A stretch of 51,999 nt of DNA from Bdellovibrio sp. GTDB taxonomy: Bacteria; Bdellovibrionota; Bdellovibrionia; Bdellovibrionales; Bdellovibrionaceae. The stretch lies in NCBI GenBank assembly GCA_014376935.1, contig JACMQO010000164.1, positions 1-51,999 on the forward strand, given 5' to 3'. Numbering within the stretch: position 1 is the stretch's first letter; each line of letters starts with the position of its first letter. Positions 1 to 10,150 of the stretch are shown here, one piece after another. Both the position numbers and the translations under genes were made by a program. The notes under the pieces are model-generated. The model made no database searches, had not been told where the DNA came from, and saw only the letters and a list, made by a program, of their open reading frames with translations.

Positions 1-550
<550 letters not shown>

Positions 551-607
551 CTATTAATCTATTAAATTTTTAAATAATACGTTGGGCTTTTCGCCCTTTT
601 ATATCAC

Positions 608-641
608 TTACTAATGTGGCGCCGATCTAGAATACGTCAAG
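608..641 (-). promoter_or_regulatory. Candidate heat-shock (sigma-32-like) promoter of dnaK
   Basis: On the minus strand CTTGACG (641-635) is followed after 13 nt by CGCCACATTAGTAA (621-608). This resembles the sigma-32 pattern CTTGAAA - CCCCATnTA and places transcription start about 60 nt before the dnaK ATG. No CIRCE inverted repeat was seen. This is a sequence match by eye only. Confidence 0.45.
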
Positions 642-682
642 GCGCTAGAACTATAAAAAGGAGATTTAAATGTTAATATTTC

Positions 683-1801
683 TTATTTTTTCTTGCCGAA
701 AAGGCCTTTTTTTTCAGCTAGAACCTTGGTGTTGTTCTTTTTTGCGATTTCTCGTAGCAAAGTCTCTTCCGACTCGTCTAATTTGTCGGGGAATTCAACA
801 TTAAGAGTGTAGTATAGATCGCCTCGTCTTGAGCCGCGCAACGACGGAACTCCGCGACCTGCGACTTTAATACGCTGTCCTTGCATCGAGCCCCGGGGGA
901 TTTCAACTTCGACGTCGCCGTCTAAGGCTTCGGTGGTTAGCTCTCCACCCAGAATGAACTGGGTGTATGGGATGTCTAATGTAGCAAATAAATGGTCTTG
1001 TTCGCGGGTAAAGACGTCGTCGTCTTTCACGCGGATTTCAACAAAAAGGTCGCCGTTCGGGCCGCCCTTATAGCCGCCTTCGCCGTCGCCTGAAACACGT
1101 AAACGGGTACCGTTATCGACGCCAGCTGGGATCGTGACTTTGATTTTACGGTGCGCTTTCACGCGGCCTTGGCCCTTACACGGTTTACAAGGATTATCGA
1201 TGATTTCCCCCGTACCTTGGCATTTCGGGCACGGTGACGCCATGGTGAAAAAGCCCTGCTGACGAACAACTTGGCCTTGGCCATTACATGTTGGGCACGT
1301 GTGGGGTTTAGAACCTTTTTCAGCGCCCGATCCGTTACAGACTTCGCAGTTATCTTGCGTATCGAATTCAATATTTTGATCTTTGCCTTTGATCACATCT
1401 AATAAATCAATTTCAGTTAGGTAGCGTAAATCAGATCCCTTGCGGGGAGCATTTCGGTTACGAGCCGACTGCTGACGCCCGCCGCCGCCTCCGAATAAAT
1501 CGCCGAACACATCACCAAATTGCGAGAAAATATCGCCCATATCGTGGAATCCGCCACCGCCGCCGCCTTGCGAGAACGCTTGGTGACCAAAACGATCGTA
1601 CTTCTGACGCTTTTCTTCATTACTTAAGACTTCGTAAGCTTCAGCGGCTTCTTTGAATTTATCTTCAGCCGATTTATCATCAGGATTTCTGTCAGGGTGA
1701 TACTGCATGGCCAGTTTACGGTACGATTTTTTGATCGTATCGCCGTCAGCTGTTTTTTCAACACTCAGAATTTCGTAATAATCGCGTTTGATGGAAGACA
1801 T
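683..1801 (-). CDS. dnaJ: Co-chaperone DnaJ (Hsp40)
   Basis: This 372-residue type I Hsp40 delivers substrates to DnaK and stimulates its ATPase. The J domain (about 1-72) contains the HPD motif in [12 protein letters not shown] Gly/Phe-rich linker (about 75-115) follows. The zinc-finger region has four CxxCxGxG repeats ([32 protein letters not shown]), and the C-terminal substrate-binding domain follows. Length is normal for the family. Residues 1-11 fit the family start well, although no Shine-Dalgarno sequence precedes the ATG. A TTGACC element and a CATAGT element instead place the start of transcription almost on the ATG. It lies upstream of dnaK rather than downstream. Confidence 0.97.
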   Translation of the reverse strand: MSSIKRDYYEILSVEKTADGDTIKKSYRKLAMQYHPDRNPDDKSAEDKFKEAAEAYEVLSNEEKRQKYDRFGHQAFSQGGGGGGFHDMGDIFSQFGDVFGDLFGGGGGRQQSARNRNAPRKGSDLRYLTEIDLLDVIKGKDQNIEFDTQDNCEVCNGSGAEKGSKPHTCPTCNGQGQVVRQQGFFTMASPCPKCQGTGEIIDNPCKPCKGQGRVKAHRKIKVTIPAGVDNGTRLRVSGDGEGGYKGGPNGDLFVEIRVKDDDVFTREQDHLFATLDIPYTQFILGGELTTEALDGDVEVEIPRGSMQGQRIKVAGRGVPSLRGSRRGDLYYTLNVEFPDKLDESEETLLREIAKKNNTKVLAEKKGLFGKKK

Positions 1802-1807
1802 GCCGTC

Positions 1808-1836
1808 AACTATGTTGGTTTTTTGGAAAAGGTCAA
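1808..1836 (-). promoter_or_regulatory. Promoter of dnaJ, possibly giving a leaderless mRNA
   Basis: TTGACC (1836-1831) and CATAGT (1814-1809) are separated by 16 bp on the minus strand. The predicted transcription start lies within about two bases of the dnaJ ATG at 1801. No ribosome binding site is visible between promoter and start codon. Confidence 0.4.
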
Positions 1837-1884
1837 GTGTGGGGTGCGGGGGTGGTTAAAGTTTTGGCTTAAAAATGCTTATTT

Positions 1885-2574
1885 TTACATTCCTGTGTTT
1901 TTGGTTTCTGCGAGTTTCCTCTTAAGGCGCTCAGTTACCTTTTCGTCTCGACTCAATTCAATCATTTCATTTAAAATTTTGATAGCTAAACTTACATCGC
2001 CACCTTCTATCGCTAATCCTCCTGCCGCGCCACCAACCCAAGGTGGTCCACCGTTAGCCGCAACGTTTTTATAAAGCACGGCAGCTTTTAATTTATTTTT
2101 TTCTTCAAACAACGCGTGATATCCGGCCGCGTAGCTCAACTCCCACCTATTAGGGAACTTCTTAACACCTTTATCAAAAATTTGCGAAGCACCTGCATAG
2201 TCAGAAATTATAACTGTTAAAGCTAGGCCACCAAAGTAGTAGGCTTCAAAAAAATTAGAATCTAGCTCAGTAACTAAATCAATGATTTCGTACAACCAGG
2301 ACTTCCCTTCACACTCTCTGCTATTAATAGGTTTGTCGCAATGATCGAAGTCTTGATTACTGCGCAACCAGAAGGAGTCAGATTGTTGAATCGAAAACCC
2401 CGCCGTTAAATTTTTAACAACTGAAGGCGGGCGTAAATATTCAGATCTTCTGACTGGTAATGGCCTTGAAAAAAAACATGAAAAATAAAAAAAAGAAAAT
2501 GGCGTAGCAACCACAACAATACTCTTAAGAAATTTTTTAAAATAATCCCGATGTAATTTAAAAGAATAGAGCAT
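1885..2574 (-). CDS. Membrane-anchored TPR-like protein next to the pilins
   Basis: This 229-residue protein has one hydrophobic segment near the N-terminus (about 17-34) and a soluble remainder. Residues about 105-215 look like degenerate tetratricopeptide helices, with patterns such as EAYYFGGLALT, ASQIFDKGVKKFPNRWEL and AIKILNEMIELSRDEKV. It starts 41 bp after the stop of the distal pilin on the same strand. It is therefore probably the last gene of the pilin unit and could help pilus assembly or placement. That role is inferred from position only. The function is unknown, and no strong ribosome binding site precedes the ATG. Confidence 0.7.
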   Translation of the reverse strand: MLYSFKLHRDYFKKFLKSIVVVATPFSFFYFSCFFSRPLPVRRSEYLRPPSVVKNLTAGFSIQQSDSFWLRSNQDFDHCDKPINSRECEGKSWLYEIIDLVTELDSNFFEAYYFGGLALTVIISDYAGASQIFDKGVKKFPNRWELSYAAGYHALFEEKNKLKAAVLYKNVAANGGPPWVGGAAGGLAIEGGDVSLAIKILNEMIELSRDEKVTERLKRKLAETKNTGM

Positions 2575-2615
2575 TGATTTTAGCGTAGCGTATTTTTCAA
2601 CTTTATCAATTGGAA

Positions 2616-3185
2616 TTAATAGCCAAGAATTAAATTATTAAGCACTTTGTTCTGATCAATTGACCAAGTGTCCGATGTTGCTGACAAGGGCAACGCCGGG
2701 CTAGAAGGATCTCCCAATGCCTTAGCTAAAAAAGTTGTGCTTGAACATGTAGTCCCAGCCAAAATGCTTGCACCAAGATCGGTTCCATAAACAGCACCTA
2801 TCCATATCGTGGACGGTGACGAAACTCCAACTGAAACACTTTGAACGCGAGCCGCCTCTATCGGTGCAAACGGCGCCGCAGCAAGATAAGCAGCTGCGGT
2901 GCCACAAGAAGATCCGGTCTGAAATCCAGTAACATATCTAAGCCCTCGCCCTTCCACCCCGAACCCCGCATTCTTTAAATCAACTGTATAACTACCAAAC
3001 TCCAGCTGAAAAGAACGTTCTGCAATGAAAAGCGCACCTAATGAAGACTTAGCCTCACTTGCGCGAGCCTTGGCTTGAAATTTCGAATACTGAGGAACGC
3101 CAACAGCTGCCAAGATCCCGATAATGGCGACGACTACCATTAGCTCGATTAAAGAAAAACCGCCATCGCTTTGCCTAACCCTCAC
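2616..3185 (-). CDS. Type IV pilin-like protein, distal of a tandem pair
   Basis: This is a type IV pilin precursor cleaved by prepilin peptidase between Gly and Phe in [16 protein letters not shown], with the conserved Glu at mature position 5. The hydrophobic assembly helix is followed by a globular domain containing a Cys pair. It is closely related to the neighbouring pilin along its whole length, so the two are a tandem duplication. The chosen start is GTG at 3185, because GGTGGA lies 7 nt upstream. A GTG at 3197 would add four residues but lacks a site. A strong terminator separates it from the upstream pilin, so it is probably expressed at a lower level by read-through. It could be a minor pilin or an alternative major subunit. 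Confidence 0.88.
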   Translation of the reverse strand: MRVRQSDGGFSLIELMVVVAIIGILAAVGVPQYSKFQAKARASEAKSSLGALFIAERSFQLEFGSYTVDLKNAGFGVEGRGLRYVTGFQTGSSCGTAAAYLAAAPFAPIEAARVQSVSVGVSSPSTIWIGAVYGTDLGASILAGTTCSSTTFLAKALGDPSSPALPLSATSDTWSIDQNKVLNNLILGY

Positions 3186-3210
3186 AAGTATTTCCACCAG
3201 TTAAGTTCTT

Positions 3211-3249
3211 AAAAAAAAAGGAACATCGGCTAAGCCAATGTTCCTTTTT
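3211..3249 (-). terminator. Intrinsic terminator between the two pilin genes
   Basis: AAAAAGGAACAT (3215-3226) pairs perfectly with ATGTTCCTTTTT (3238-3249). The loop has an inner GGC/GCC pair. On the minus strand it ends in nine U residues. It lies 26 bp after the stop of the proximal pilin and just before the distal pilin. Confidence 0.9.
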
Positions 3250-3274
3250 ATACTTAAGTAAATTTACGACTAAA

Positions 3275-3844
3275 TTAGTAACCGACTATCATGTTTTTAA
3301 GAGTTTTGCTCTCGTTAATTGACCATGTGTCTGATGTTGCTGTTAATGCAACAGGAGAGTTCGTTGGATCTCCTAATGACTTTGCAAGAAACGCAGTACT
3401 ACTGCAACTTGTACCAGTCAAAACCGCAGCCCCTAGATCAGTACCGTAAGTAGCCCCAATCCAAGTCGTAGCGGCTGGAGAAACACCTGTTGAATCTGAC
3501 TGCACTTTTGCGGTTTCTGTAGGTGCGTTTGGAGCAGCTGCAGCAAATACAGCAGCTGTACCGCACGTTGCACCTGTGGTATACCCAGTAACATATCTTA
3601 AGGTTTTACCCTCAACCCCAAAGCCAGCATTTTTTAAATCGACGGTGTAACTGCCAAACTCAAGTTGGAATGCACGCTCGGAAGTAAATAATGCACTTAA
3701 ATTCGATTTCGCTTCGCCTGTACGAGCTTTAGCTTGGAACTTAGCATACTGAGGAATACCTACAGCCGCTAGAATACCGATGATGGCTACGACCACCATT
3801 AATTCGATTAACGAGAAACCTTTATTGTTTAACTTACCTTGCAT
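3275..3844 (-). CDS. pilA: Type IV pilin (major pilin candidate)
   Basis: This 189-residue prepilin has the leader MQGKLNNKG and a cleavage site before [20 protein letters not shown]. Glu at mature position 5 and a 20-residue hydrophobic helix follow. The globular region contains two Cys residues that can form the D-loop disulfide (in SCSST and TCGTA). The ATG at 3844 follows AAAGGGGCATCGC, a good ribosome binding site. It is the first gene of the minus-strand pilin unit and has its own terminator. In predatory bdellovibrios a PilA of this kind is needed for entry into prey (family knowledge). The 165-bp upstream gap to clpS contains divergent promoters. The symbol follows the family name and does not prove orthology. 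Confidence 0.93.
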   Translation of the reverse strand: MQGKLNNKGFSLIELMVVVAIIGILAAVGIPQYAKFQAKARTGEAKSNLSALFTSERAFQLEFGSYTVDLKNAGFGVEGKTLRYVTGYTTGATCGTAAVFAAAAPNAPTETAKVQSDSTGVSPAATTWIGATYGTDLGAAVLTGTSCSSTAFLAKSLGDPTNSPVALTATSDTWSINESKTLKNMIVGY

Positions 3845-4018
3845 GCGATGCCCCTTTACGTGTGTTTACGTGAGTGTGTTGTTTGTTGCTGTTTTTTCTT
3901 TACCTGATAGATAAAACGATATCAGATTTAATCTTATCGGCGCAAAATATTTTTTCGCACAGTCCTGTTGTGAGAAAATGGTTATATCAGATTAAGAAAA
4001 GGTCTATGATTGAGACAT

Positions 4019-4330
4019 ATGAGCACACGACCTTTGAACAACCCAGACTTTGATCTAGACATCGATAACGAAACAGAAGAACCCAAGCAGTACAAAGTTC
4101 TTTTGATGAACGATGATTATACGCCTATGGATTTTGTTATTTTCGTTCTAAAGAAGTTTTTTAACAAAAACGAAACAGATGCTTACCAAATTATGTTAGA
4201 CGTTCATAATAAGGGTTCGGGTTTGTGCGGAATTTATACCTTCGAAGTGGCTGAAAGCAAAGTTTCTCAGGTAAATCAATTTTCTAAGGCGAACCAACAC
4301 CCCCTGACCGCCACGCTCGAAGAGATGTAG
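4019..4330 (+). CDS. clpS: ATP-dependent Clp protease adaptor ClpS
   Basis: This 103-residue adaptor binds N-degron substrates and passes them to the ClpA hexamer. The core pattern is clear: NDDYTPMDFV for the N-degron pocket, then VHNKGSGLCGIYTFEVAESKV with the conserved His and the ClpA contact surface. The N-terminal extension is short and acidic. ATG 4019 was chosen. A TTG at 4010 in the same frame has the better-spaced AAAAGG and would add MRH. clpA follows 41 bp downstream, so the two are very probably co-transcribed. Confidence 0.95.
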   Translation: MSTRPLNNPDFDLDIDNETEEPKQYKVLLMNDDYTPMDFVIFVLKKFFNKNETDAYQIMLDVHNKGSGLCGIYTFEVAESKVSQVNQFSKANQHPLTATLEEM

Positions 4331-4371
4331 GTCTAATTTAAATTACGCTTTTTATCATCAAGGAGAGTTCA

Positions 4372-6720
4372 ATGCTTTCAAAAGAATTAGATAAACGCTT
4401 AGGTAAAGCCATCGATCTGGCTTCGAAAAAAAATCATGAATTCGTCACGTTAGAGCATTTGGTTTACTGCCTGATCGAATCCCCGCTTGTGATTGAAATT
4501 TTAGAAAAATTAGATGTGACCGTTCCTGATTTAAAGGCCGAACTTTTAAAATACATCCAAAAAAATCCGGTCGTCACCGATGAACAAAAAACTTTGGCCA
4601 CCGACGGAGAAATTGAAAACTGGAAACCCGAATTAGCCATTTCAGTTCACCGCGCTTTCGAGCGCGCCGCTTTACAACTGCACGCGGCTGGTAAAAATCA
4701 AATTCATGAAGGTCACGTTTTAATTTCTATTTTTGAAGAGAAAAAATCGATGGCCGTCTACTGCTTAGAAAAGTTTGGCGTTAAACAATTCGATGTGATC
4801 TCGATCGTTAGTCATGATTTATCATCGGGCCCGACCGACACCGCTTCGAATGCAAATGGATCAAACGGCGATGAAGCCGGCACGCCCGACAAAGCTAGCA
4901 AATCAGCGTTAGAAAACTTTGCTTTAAATTTAAATGAATACGTTCAGTCCGGAAAAAAAGATCCTTTAGTGGGGCGCACTGATTTAATTGAAAAAATGAT
5001 TCAGACCTTGGGTCGTCGTACAAAAAATAATCCGCTATTAATCGGAGATTCGGGCGTCGGCAAAACGGCCATTGCCGAGGGCTTAGCCGAAAAAATCGTG
5101 GCCGGTGATGTTCCACCCTTTTTAAAAGACAAGCTGATTTACTCGGTCGACTTAGGTTCTATTTTAGCCGGCGCCAAATACCGCGGTGATTTCGAAAGCC
5201 GACTTAAAAATATTTTAAAAGAAGTGCTTGAGAGAAAAAATATTATTTTATTCATTGATGAAATCCACACGATCGTCGGCGCGGGCTCAACGTCTGGCGG
5301 ATCGATGGATGCATCAAACCTTTTAAAGCCCGCTTTAACCAAGGGCGAACTAACCGTTATTGGCGCGACCACATTTCAAGAGTACCGCCAGCACTTTGAA
5401 AAAGATAAAGCGCTTAATCGCAGGTTTCAGCGCTGCGATGTCAGTGAACCGACGGCCGCAGACACATTAGAAATTTTAAAAGGAATTAAATCTAAATACG
5501 AACAATATCATAACGTCAGCTATTCGGCCGAAACGATTCAAGCCTGCGTCGATTTGTCGATGAAATATTTAACTCAAAGTAAAATGCCAGATAAAGCTAT
5601 TGATCTATTAGACGAAGTTGGAAGTTACAAAAAATTGAAATTTCCAACGACAGATTTAACCCCCATTGCGATCGAACCCACTGATGTGATGGACGTGGTC
5701 AGCCGTCTTTCGGGTGTACCGATTAACGATATGAACCAAAACGATCTGAAAGATTTAAAAGACTTAGATAAAAAATTAAAATCAGTCGTCTTCGGTCAAG
5801 ATGAAGCCATTGACGTACTGGTGCGCTCGATCAAATTTGCGCGCAGTGGTTTAGAAAATAAAGAAAAGCCTTGGGGTTCTTATTTATTTGCGGGTCCTAC
5901 GGGCGTCGGTAAAACAGAAGTGTGTAAACAGCTGGCTCGGCTATTAGGAATTCAATTTCACCGCTTTGACATGAGCGAATACATGGAAAAACACGCGGTC
6001 TCTAGACTAGTCGGAGCGCCCCCGGGATACGTTGGCTACGAACAAGGTGGTCAGCTGACCGAAATGGTTAGTAAAAACCCTTACTCTTTAATTTTATTAG
6101 ATGAAATTGAAAAAGCCCATCCCGATATCTACAGCATTTTATTGCAAGTAATGGACGGCGGACGCTTAACTGACGGAAATGGTCGTACGGTTAATTTTAA
6201 AAATACGATCGTCATCATGACGTCAAACGCAGGCGCCCAAGATGTGGCCAAAGGCACAATTGGTTTAAGTCACGGTGACCGCACGGGCGTCAGCCAAGAG
6301 GCCATCAAAAAAACTTTTGCCCCTGAATTCATCAACCGCTTAGACCAAGTCGTCTATTTCAACTCATTAACAAAAGCGTTGATCGAAAATGTGGTTGAAA
6401 AATTCTTGGCTGATCTGCGGTTAAGCCTAGCCGAAAAGCATATTGAACTTGTCTACTCGCATGACGTAGTTAGTTATTTGGCAGATGTGGGTTTTGATCC
6501 TGTTTATGGAGCTAGACCGATATCTAGAAAAATCGATCAGTTGATTAAATCCCAACTAGTTGATGAGATACTATTCGGAAAGCTTAAAACCGGTGGCAAA
6601 GTCGAAGTTTCGTTATCTGAACAGAATAACAAAAAATCGTTAGCCTTTGGTTTTGTATCAAGCCCTGTTGTAAAAAAGGCCGCTCCGACGAAGGCGGCTA
6701 AAAAGGAACCTGCTCAATGA
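4372..6720 (+). CDS. clpA: ATP-dependent Clp protease ATPase subunit ClpA
   Basis: This 782-residue AAA+ unfoldase feeds substrates to ClpP. The N-terminal Clp domain (about 1-145) binds ClpS. NBD1 has Walker A GDSGVGKT at 225-232 and Walker [12 protein letters not shown]2 has GPTGVGKT at 508-515 and [13 protein letters not shown]. The tripeptide IGL at 630-632 is the ClpP-docking loop, which shows it is ClpA rather than ClpB. The coiled-coil M domain of ClpB is absent. The C-terminus ends in a Lys/Ala-rich tail. A good AAGGAGAG site precedes the ATG. The next gene overlaps its stop by 4 bp (ATGA), indicating translational coupling. Confidence 0.97.
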   Translation: MLSKELDKRLGKAIDLASKKNHEFVTLEHLVYCLIESPLVIEILEKLDVTVPDLKAELLKYIQKNPVVTDEQKTLATDGEIENWKPELAISVHRAFERAALQLHAAGKNQIHEGHVLISIFEEKKSMAVYCLEKFGVKQFDVISIVSHDLSSGPTDTASNANGSNGDEAGTPDKASKSALENFALNLNEYVQSGKKDPLVGRTDLIEKMIQTLGRRTKNNPLLIGDSGVGKTAIAEGLAEKIVAGDVPPFLKDKLIYSVDLGSILAGAKYRGDFESRLKNILKEVLERKNIILFIDEIHTIVGAGSTSGGSMDASNLLKPALTKGELTVIGATTFQEYRQHFEKDKALNRRFQRCDVSEPTAADTLEILKGIKSKYEQYHNVSYSAETIQACVDLSMKYLTQSKMPDKAIDLLDEVGSYKKLKFPTTDLTPIAIEPTDVMDVVSRLSGVPINDMNQNDLKDLKDLDKKLKSVVFGQDEAIDVLVRSIKFARSGLENKEKPWGSYLFAGPTGVGKTEVCKQLARLLGIQFHRFDMSEYMEKHAVSRLVGAPPGYVGYEQGGQLTEMVSKNPYSLILLDEIEKAHPDIYSILLQVMDGGRLTDGNGRTVNFKNTIVIMTSNAGAQDVAKGTIGLSHGDRTGVSQEAIKKTFAPEFINRLDQVVYFNSLTKALIENVVEKFLADLRLSLAEKHIELVYSHDVVSYLADVGFDPVYGARPISRKIDQLIKSQLVDEILFGKLKTGGKVEVSLSEQNNKKSLAFGFVSSPVVKKAAPTKAAKKEPAQ

Positions 6721-8699
6721 GAATTTCGCCCTCGATTTTATTTTGCTTATTTTTAATTTCTTGCTCTTCAAGTCAGAAGACACCGGCCGCCATTGAAAAT
6801 GCGCCGAACTTAGGAGCCATCGCTCCGACCGGAACTCAAACCCTGGAGGCGAGCGCTACGACTGCGACCTCAGCGACCGCAGGTACAAATGCTTCCACAA
6901 CTGCTACACTGCCTGCAGATCCTAAAGCCGCAAAGCCTGGCGATTTAACGGCCGTAACGACTAAAACTGGCGATCCGAAATTAGTAGATTTTACCTGCGA
7001 AACCTTGATCGAAAAATCAAAAGATGAAACTTTCGCCCTGAAAGGTTTGGCGGCCTTACGCGCCAAGAAAAACTGCAAAGACTTCACTTTTGAAGTTAAA
7101 AAATTATCTGATTTTGAAAAAAGAGTTTACGCCGAACAAATTCAAGAATTTGATATCACGACTCCACCGCCAACAAGCACGTTAAGCATCAATGATCTTA
7201 AAAAAAACGTAAAATTAGCTAAAACTGCGGCTGAAAAAGTCAAAGCCTTCAGACAATTACGCGCCAAAGAAAAAAGCGCGGGCCTTCGTAATGATTTCTT
7301 AAAAACGACGGCCGATCTTTACAACTACACCAAAGCCGAACTTAAAAAAAATAAAACCTTACCTGAAAATCGCACTAATTATTACGAAGCGGCCTTACTT
7401 TTTGCGCGCACTTTCTGGACTGAAAGTAAATTAAACCGCGCGGATGATGTCTTGATCGACGCCTTACGCTTACTTAAAGGCACAACGTCAGTCGCTGAAA
7501 TTTATTTCGTGACAGGCCGCATGGCCGAAGAGCGACAAGAGATCGAAAAAGCCGTGCAAATGTACGACTTAGCCTTAGAAGATGTGAAAACATACAAACC
7601 AAAAACGGTCTCTTTCACCCCTGACCGTCTTTTATGGATTAAATCTTGGATTTTATATAAAGAGAAAAAATGGTCTGAAGCCGAAAAGTCTTTCGCGACT
7701 TTAAGCGAAACGACGACTGATTTAAGCGAACGCTCACGTTCAAACTTTTTTAGATCACGGGCCTTAACTCAATTAGATCGTAAAGAAGACGCAAAAGCTT
7801 TACTTGAAAAAATCACGCAAGAAGATTTCTTCGGGTACTACGGCCTAATCGCTTATTACGAAATGGGTAAAAAATTACCGGCCTTATCTAAAATTAAATT
7901 CGAAAAAAAATTTCTTTTTGATTTAAATCTTAGTTTTTTAAAACCGATCGAACGCAATATCTTTATGGATTTAATTCGCTACGGTGAAATTGACATCGCC
8001 GAAAAAGCGGTTGGTATTTTAAGTCGTAACCCTGATAACCAATTAAACTTAGGCTTATACTTAGCTGAAAAAGGCGAGCGCTATTTACCACTTTTTGCCG
8101 CGTTCGGAAAACAAGATAATAATAATCGTATCGAAGTCATGGTGAACTACGGCCACTTATTATACCCACAACCGTACCCAGATCGCGTCAAAACCATGTC
8201 AGAAAAAACAGCGGTACCGGCCTCTTTGATTTACTCGATCATGAAACAAGAATCGGCGTTTAATGAAAAAACTAGAAGTCATGCCGATGCGATGGGCCTG
8301 ATGCAGATGATTCCGCGCTTAGCAAAACAGATTTCAAAAAAGTTTTCAGTTCCGTACAAAGCCCCTGAAGACCTTTATAAACCAGATATCAATATTCAGT
8401 TAGGCTCTTACGAACTGATGGAACAAGTACGTAAACAAGATGGCCAACTGACGTACGTCGCTGCGGCTTATAATGCTGGGGGCGGCGCTTTAAATGGCTG
8501 GTTAAAAAATCGCTACCGCGCCAACATCGTTGAATTCATCGAAGAGATTCCTTACGAAGAAACTCGCACTTACGTAAAATTAATTGCGCGTAATATGCTT
8601 TTCTACGACCGTGTCTCAAAAAGAGATGAAGAACACGCCTTTCCGGCTGATTTTTTAGCGTCTAATGAATCAAAAAAAGACGTTTCTTTAAAAAACTAG
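6717..8699 (+). CDS. Slt-family lytic transglycosylase lipoprotein
   Basis: This 660-residue peptidoglycan lytic transglycosylase cleaves the MurNAc-GlcNAc bond and leaves 1,6-anhydro ends. The N-terminus has a lipobox (LISC, Cys at 16), so it should be a lipoprotein. An Ala/Thr-rich low-complexity linker follows (about 25-85). Helical superhelix-like repeats (about 100-480) resemble the Slt70 U and L domains. The catalytic SLT domain is at about 485-640, with catalytic Glu512 in MKQESAFN, GLMQMIP and AAYNAGGGALNGW. It overlaps clpA by 4 bp. A cell-wall enzyme coupled to the ClpSA genes is unusual. It may serve wall turnover during growth or prey-wall processing (inference). Confidence 0.93.
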   Translation: MRISPSILFCLFLISCSSSQKTPAAIENAPNLGAIAPTGTQTLEASATTATSATAGTNASTTATLPADPKAAKPGDLTAVTTKTGDPKLVDFTCETLIEKSKDETFALKGLAALRAKKNCKDFTFEVKKLSDFEKRVYAEQIQEFDITTPPPTSTLSINDLKKNVKLAKTAAEKVKAFRQLRAKEKSAGLRNDFLKTTADLYNYTKAELKKNKTLPENRTNYYEAALLFARTFWTESKLNRADDVLIDALRLLKGTTSVAEIYFVTGRMAEERQEIEKAVQMYDLALEDVKTYKPKTVSFTPDRLLWIKSWILYKEKKWSEAEKSFATLSETTTDLSERSRSNFFRSRALTQLDRKEDAKALLEKITQEDFFGYYGLIAYYEMGKKLPALSKIKFEKKFLFDLNLSFLKPIERNIFMDLIRYGEIDIAEKAVGILSRNPDNQLNLGLYLAEKGERYLPLFAAFGKQDNNNRIEVMVNYGHLLYPQPYPDRVKTMSEKTAVPASLIYSIMKQESAFNEKTRSHADAMGLMQMIPRLAKQISKKFSVPYKAPEDLYKPDINIQLGSYELMEQVRKQDGQLTYVAAAYNAGGGALNGWLKNRYRANIVEFIEEIPYEETRTYVKLIARNMLFYDRVSKRDEEHAFPADFLASNESKKDVSLKN

Positions 8700-8751
8700 G
8701 TCGATTAAAAACACTTTATAGATCTGAACTTAAAGCACCGAAAAGTTGATT

Positions 8752-10110
8752 ATGAAAAAGATCAACAAGACTTTTGCAACTGTCGGTGCGTTTCTATTTT
8801 TTTGTGTAGCTGTTGCCGGCTACCAATTTTACGATAGCTCGCCAAACCGCGAAACCCAATCTTCTAAAAAAAGTAAAATTATCGAAGGACGCGACCTTGA
8901 ATTAGGTGCGGTCAAAGGTCAGACTGACAAAGTCGTCGACGAACCTTCTGCCTTATTCAATGACCCAGCCATCAAACAAGCTTGGGGATTAAAAAAATCA
9001 GATGCCGCACGCGCGTGGTCTGTTTCTAAAGGGAGTAAAGATGTCATCGTGGCCGTGATCGATACGGGCGTTGACGAAAATCACGAAGACTTAAAAACAA
9101 ATCTTTGGGTGAATCCGGGCGAATCGGGCAAAGACGAAAAAGGTCGCGATAAAGCTTCAAACGGCATCGATGACGATAAAAATGGTTTTGTCGACGATGT
9201 TCACGGTTGGAACTTTGTATCGAATAATAATCGATTAGAAGACAACCACGGTCACGGCACGCACATCGCGGGCATCATCGGCGCCGAAGCCGGAAACAAC
9301 AAAGGTATCAGCGGTATTGCGCCGAACGTAAGCCTTATGGTTTTAAAATACTTTGATCCCAAAGTTCCTAACACCGACAACTTAAAAAATACCGTTGCGG
9401 CCATTCAATACGCCGTCAAAATGGGAGCCCACGTGATCAACTATTCCGGTGGCGGTACGGACTATTCTCAGGATGAATATGACGCCGTCAAACTGGCCGA
9501 GAACAAAGGGATTCTATTTGTCGCGGCCGCCGGAAATGAAAGATCAAATTCAGATCAACATCACTACTACCCGGCCGATTATAAATTAAAAAACATTATT
9601 TCAGTAACGGCCATCGACCCCACGACCGAAGTTTTACCAAGTTCAAACTATGGAACCGAAACGGTCGACATTGCGGCCCCAGGGCAAAATATTTTATCCA
9701 GCCTACCGCACAACTCGTACGGATTAATGACAGGCACGTCCCAAGCCACAGCATTCGTAACGGGCGCAGCCGTTTTAGTCATCGCCCATAAGGGGCAATA
9801 CTTTCAGGCCGAAGAAGTTAAAAAATATATCCTAGCAACAGGTGACACGTCGTCTTCATTAACCGCAAAGACGAAAACCGCACGGCAACTGAATTTATTT
9901 AAATCATTAACAATTTTGAGTGGTGAAAATTCAACATCGGGCGCGATGTACGTGGATGTTAAAAAAGTTCCCTACACGACTGATCCGAACGAATCAACAG
10001 AGGCCAATAACGTTGTGCGATTTGGTAAAAATTTATTAGATGCGATGCAAACAAAAGGCGTAAAAAAACCAACCCGCCTAGGTCAAGAGCCCGACACGAA
10101 TCAGAATTAA
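8752..10110 (+). CDS. S8-family serine protease (subtilase), secreted
   Basis: This 452-residue subtilisin-type protease has an N-terminal signal or anchor segment (about 8-25), a short propeptide-like region and the catalytic domain. The catalytic triad is Asp104 (VIDTGVDENHEDL), His168 (HGHGTHIAG) and Ser330 (MTGTSQATAF). The oxyanion Asn lies in AAAGNE. A Ca-site-like Asp/Asn-rich insertion sits after the Asp motif. A C-terminal extension of about 60 residues follows the catalytic core. ATG 8752 is the first in-frame ATG; no strong ribosome binding site is visible. It is 52 bp from the transglycosylase. It is probably periplasmic or exported and suits prey-protein digestion (inference). 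Confidence 0.93.
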   Translation: MKKINKTFATVGAFLFFCVAVAGYQFYDSSPNRETQSSKKSKIIEGRDLELGAVKGQTDKVVDEPSALFNDPAIKQAWGLKKSDAARAWSVSKGSKDVIVAVIDTGVDENHEDLKTNLWVNPGESGKDEKGRDKASNGIDDDKNGFVDDVHGWNFVSNNNRLEDNHGHGTHIAGIIGAEAGNNKGISGIAPNVSLMVLKYFDPKVPNTDNLKNTVAAIQYAVKMGAHVINYSGGGTDYSQDEYDAVKLAENKGILFVAAAGNERSNSDQHHYYPADYKLKNIISVTAIDPTTEVLPSSNYGTETVDIAAPGQNILSSLPHNSYGLMTGTSQATAFVTGAAVLVIAHKGQYFQAEEVKKYILATGDTSSSLTAKTKTARQLNLFKSLTILSGENSTSGAMYVDVKKVPYTTDPNESTEANNVVRFGKNLLDAMQTKGVKKPTRLGQEPDTNQN

Positions 10111-10150
10111 AATCTGATTCGTTTTTCAGACAAGACCACATTATCTAATA

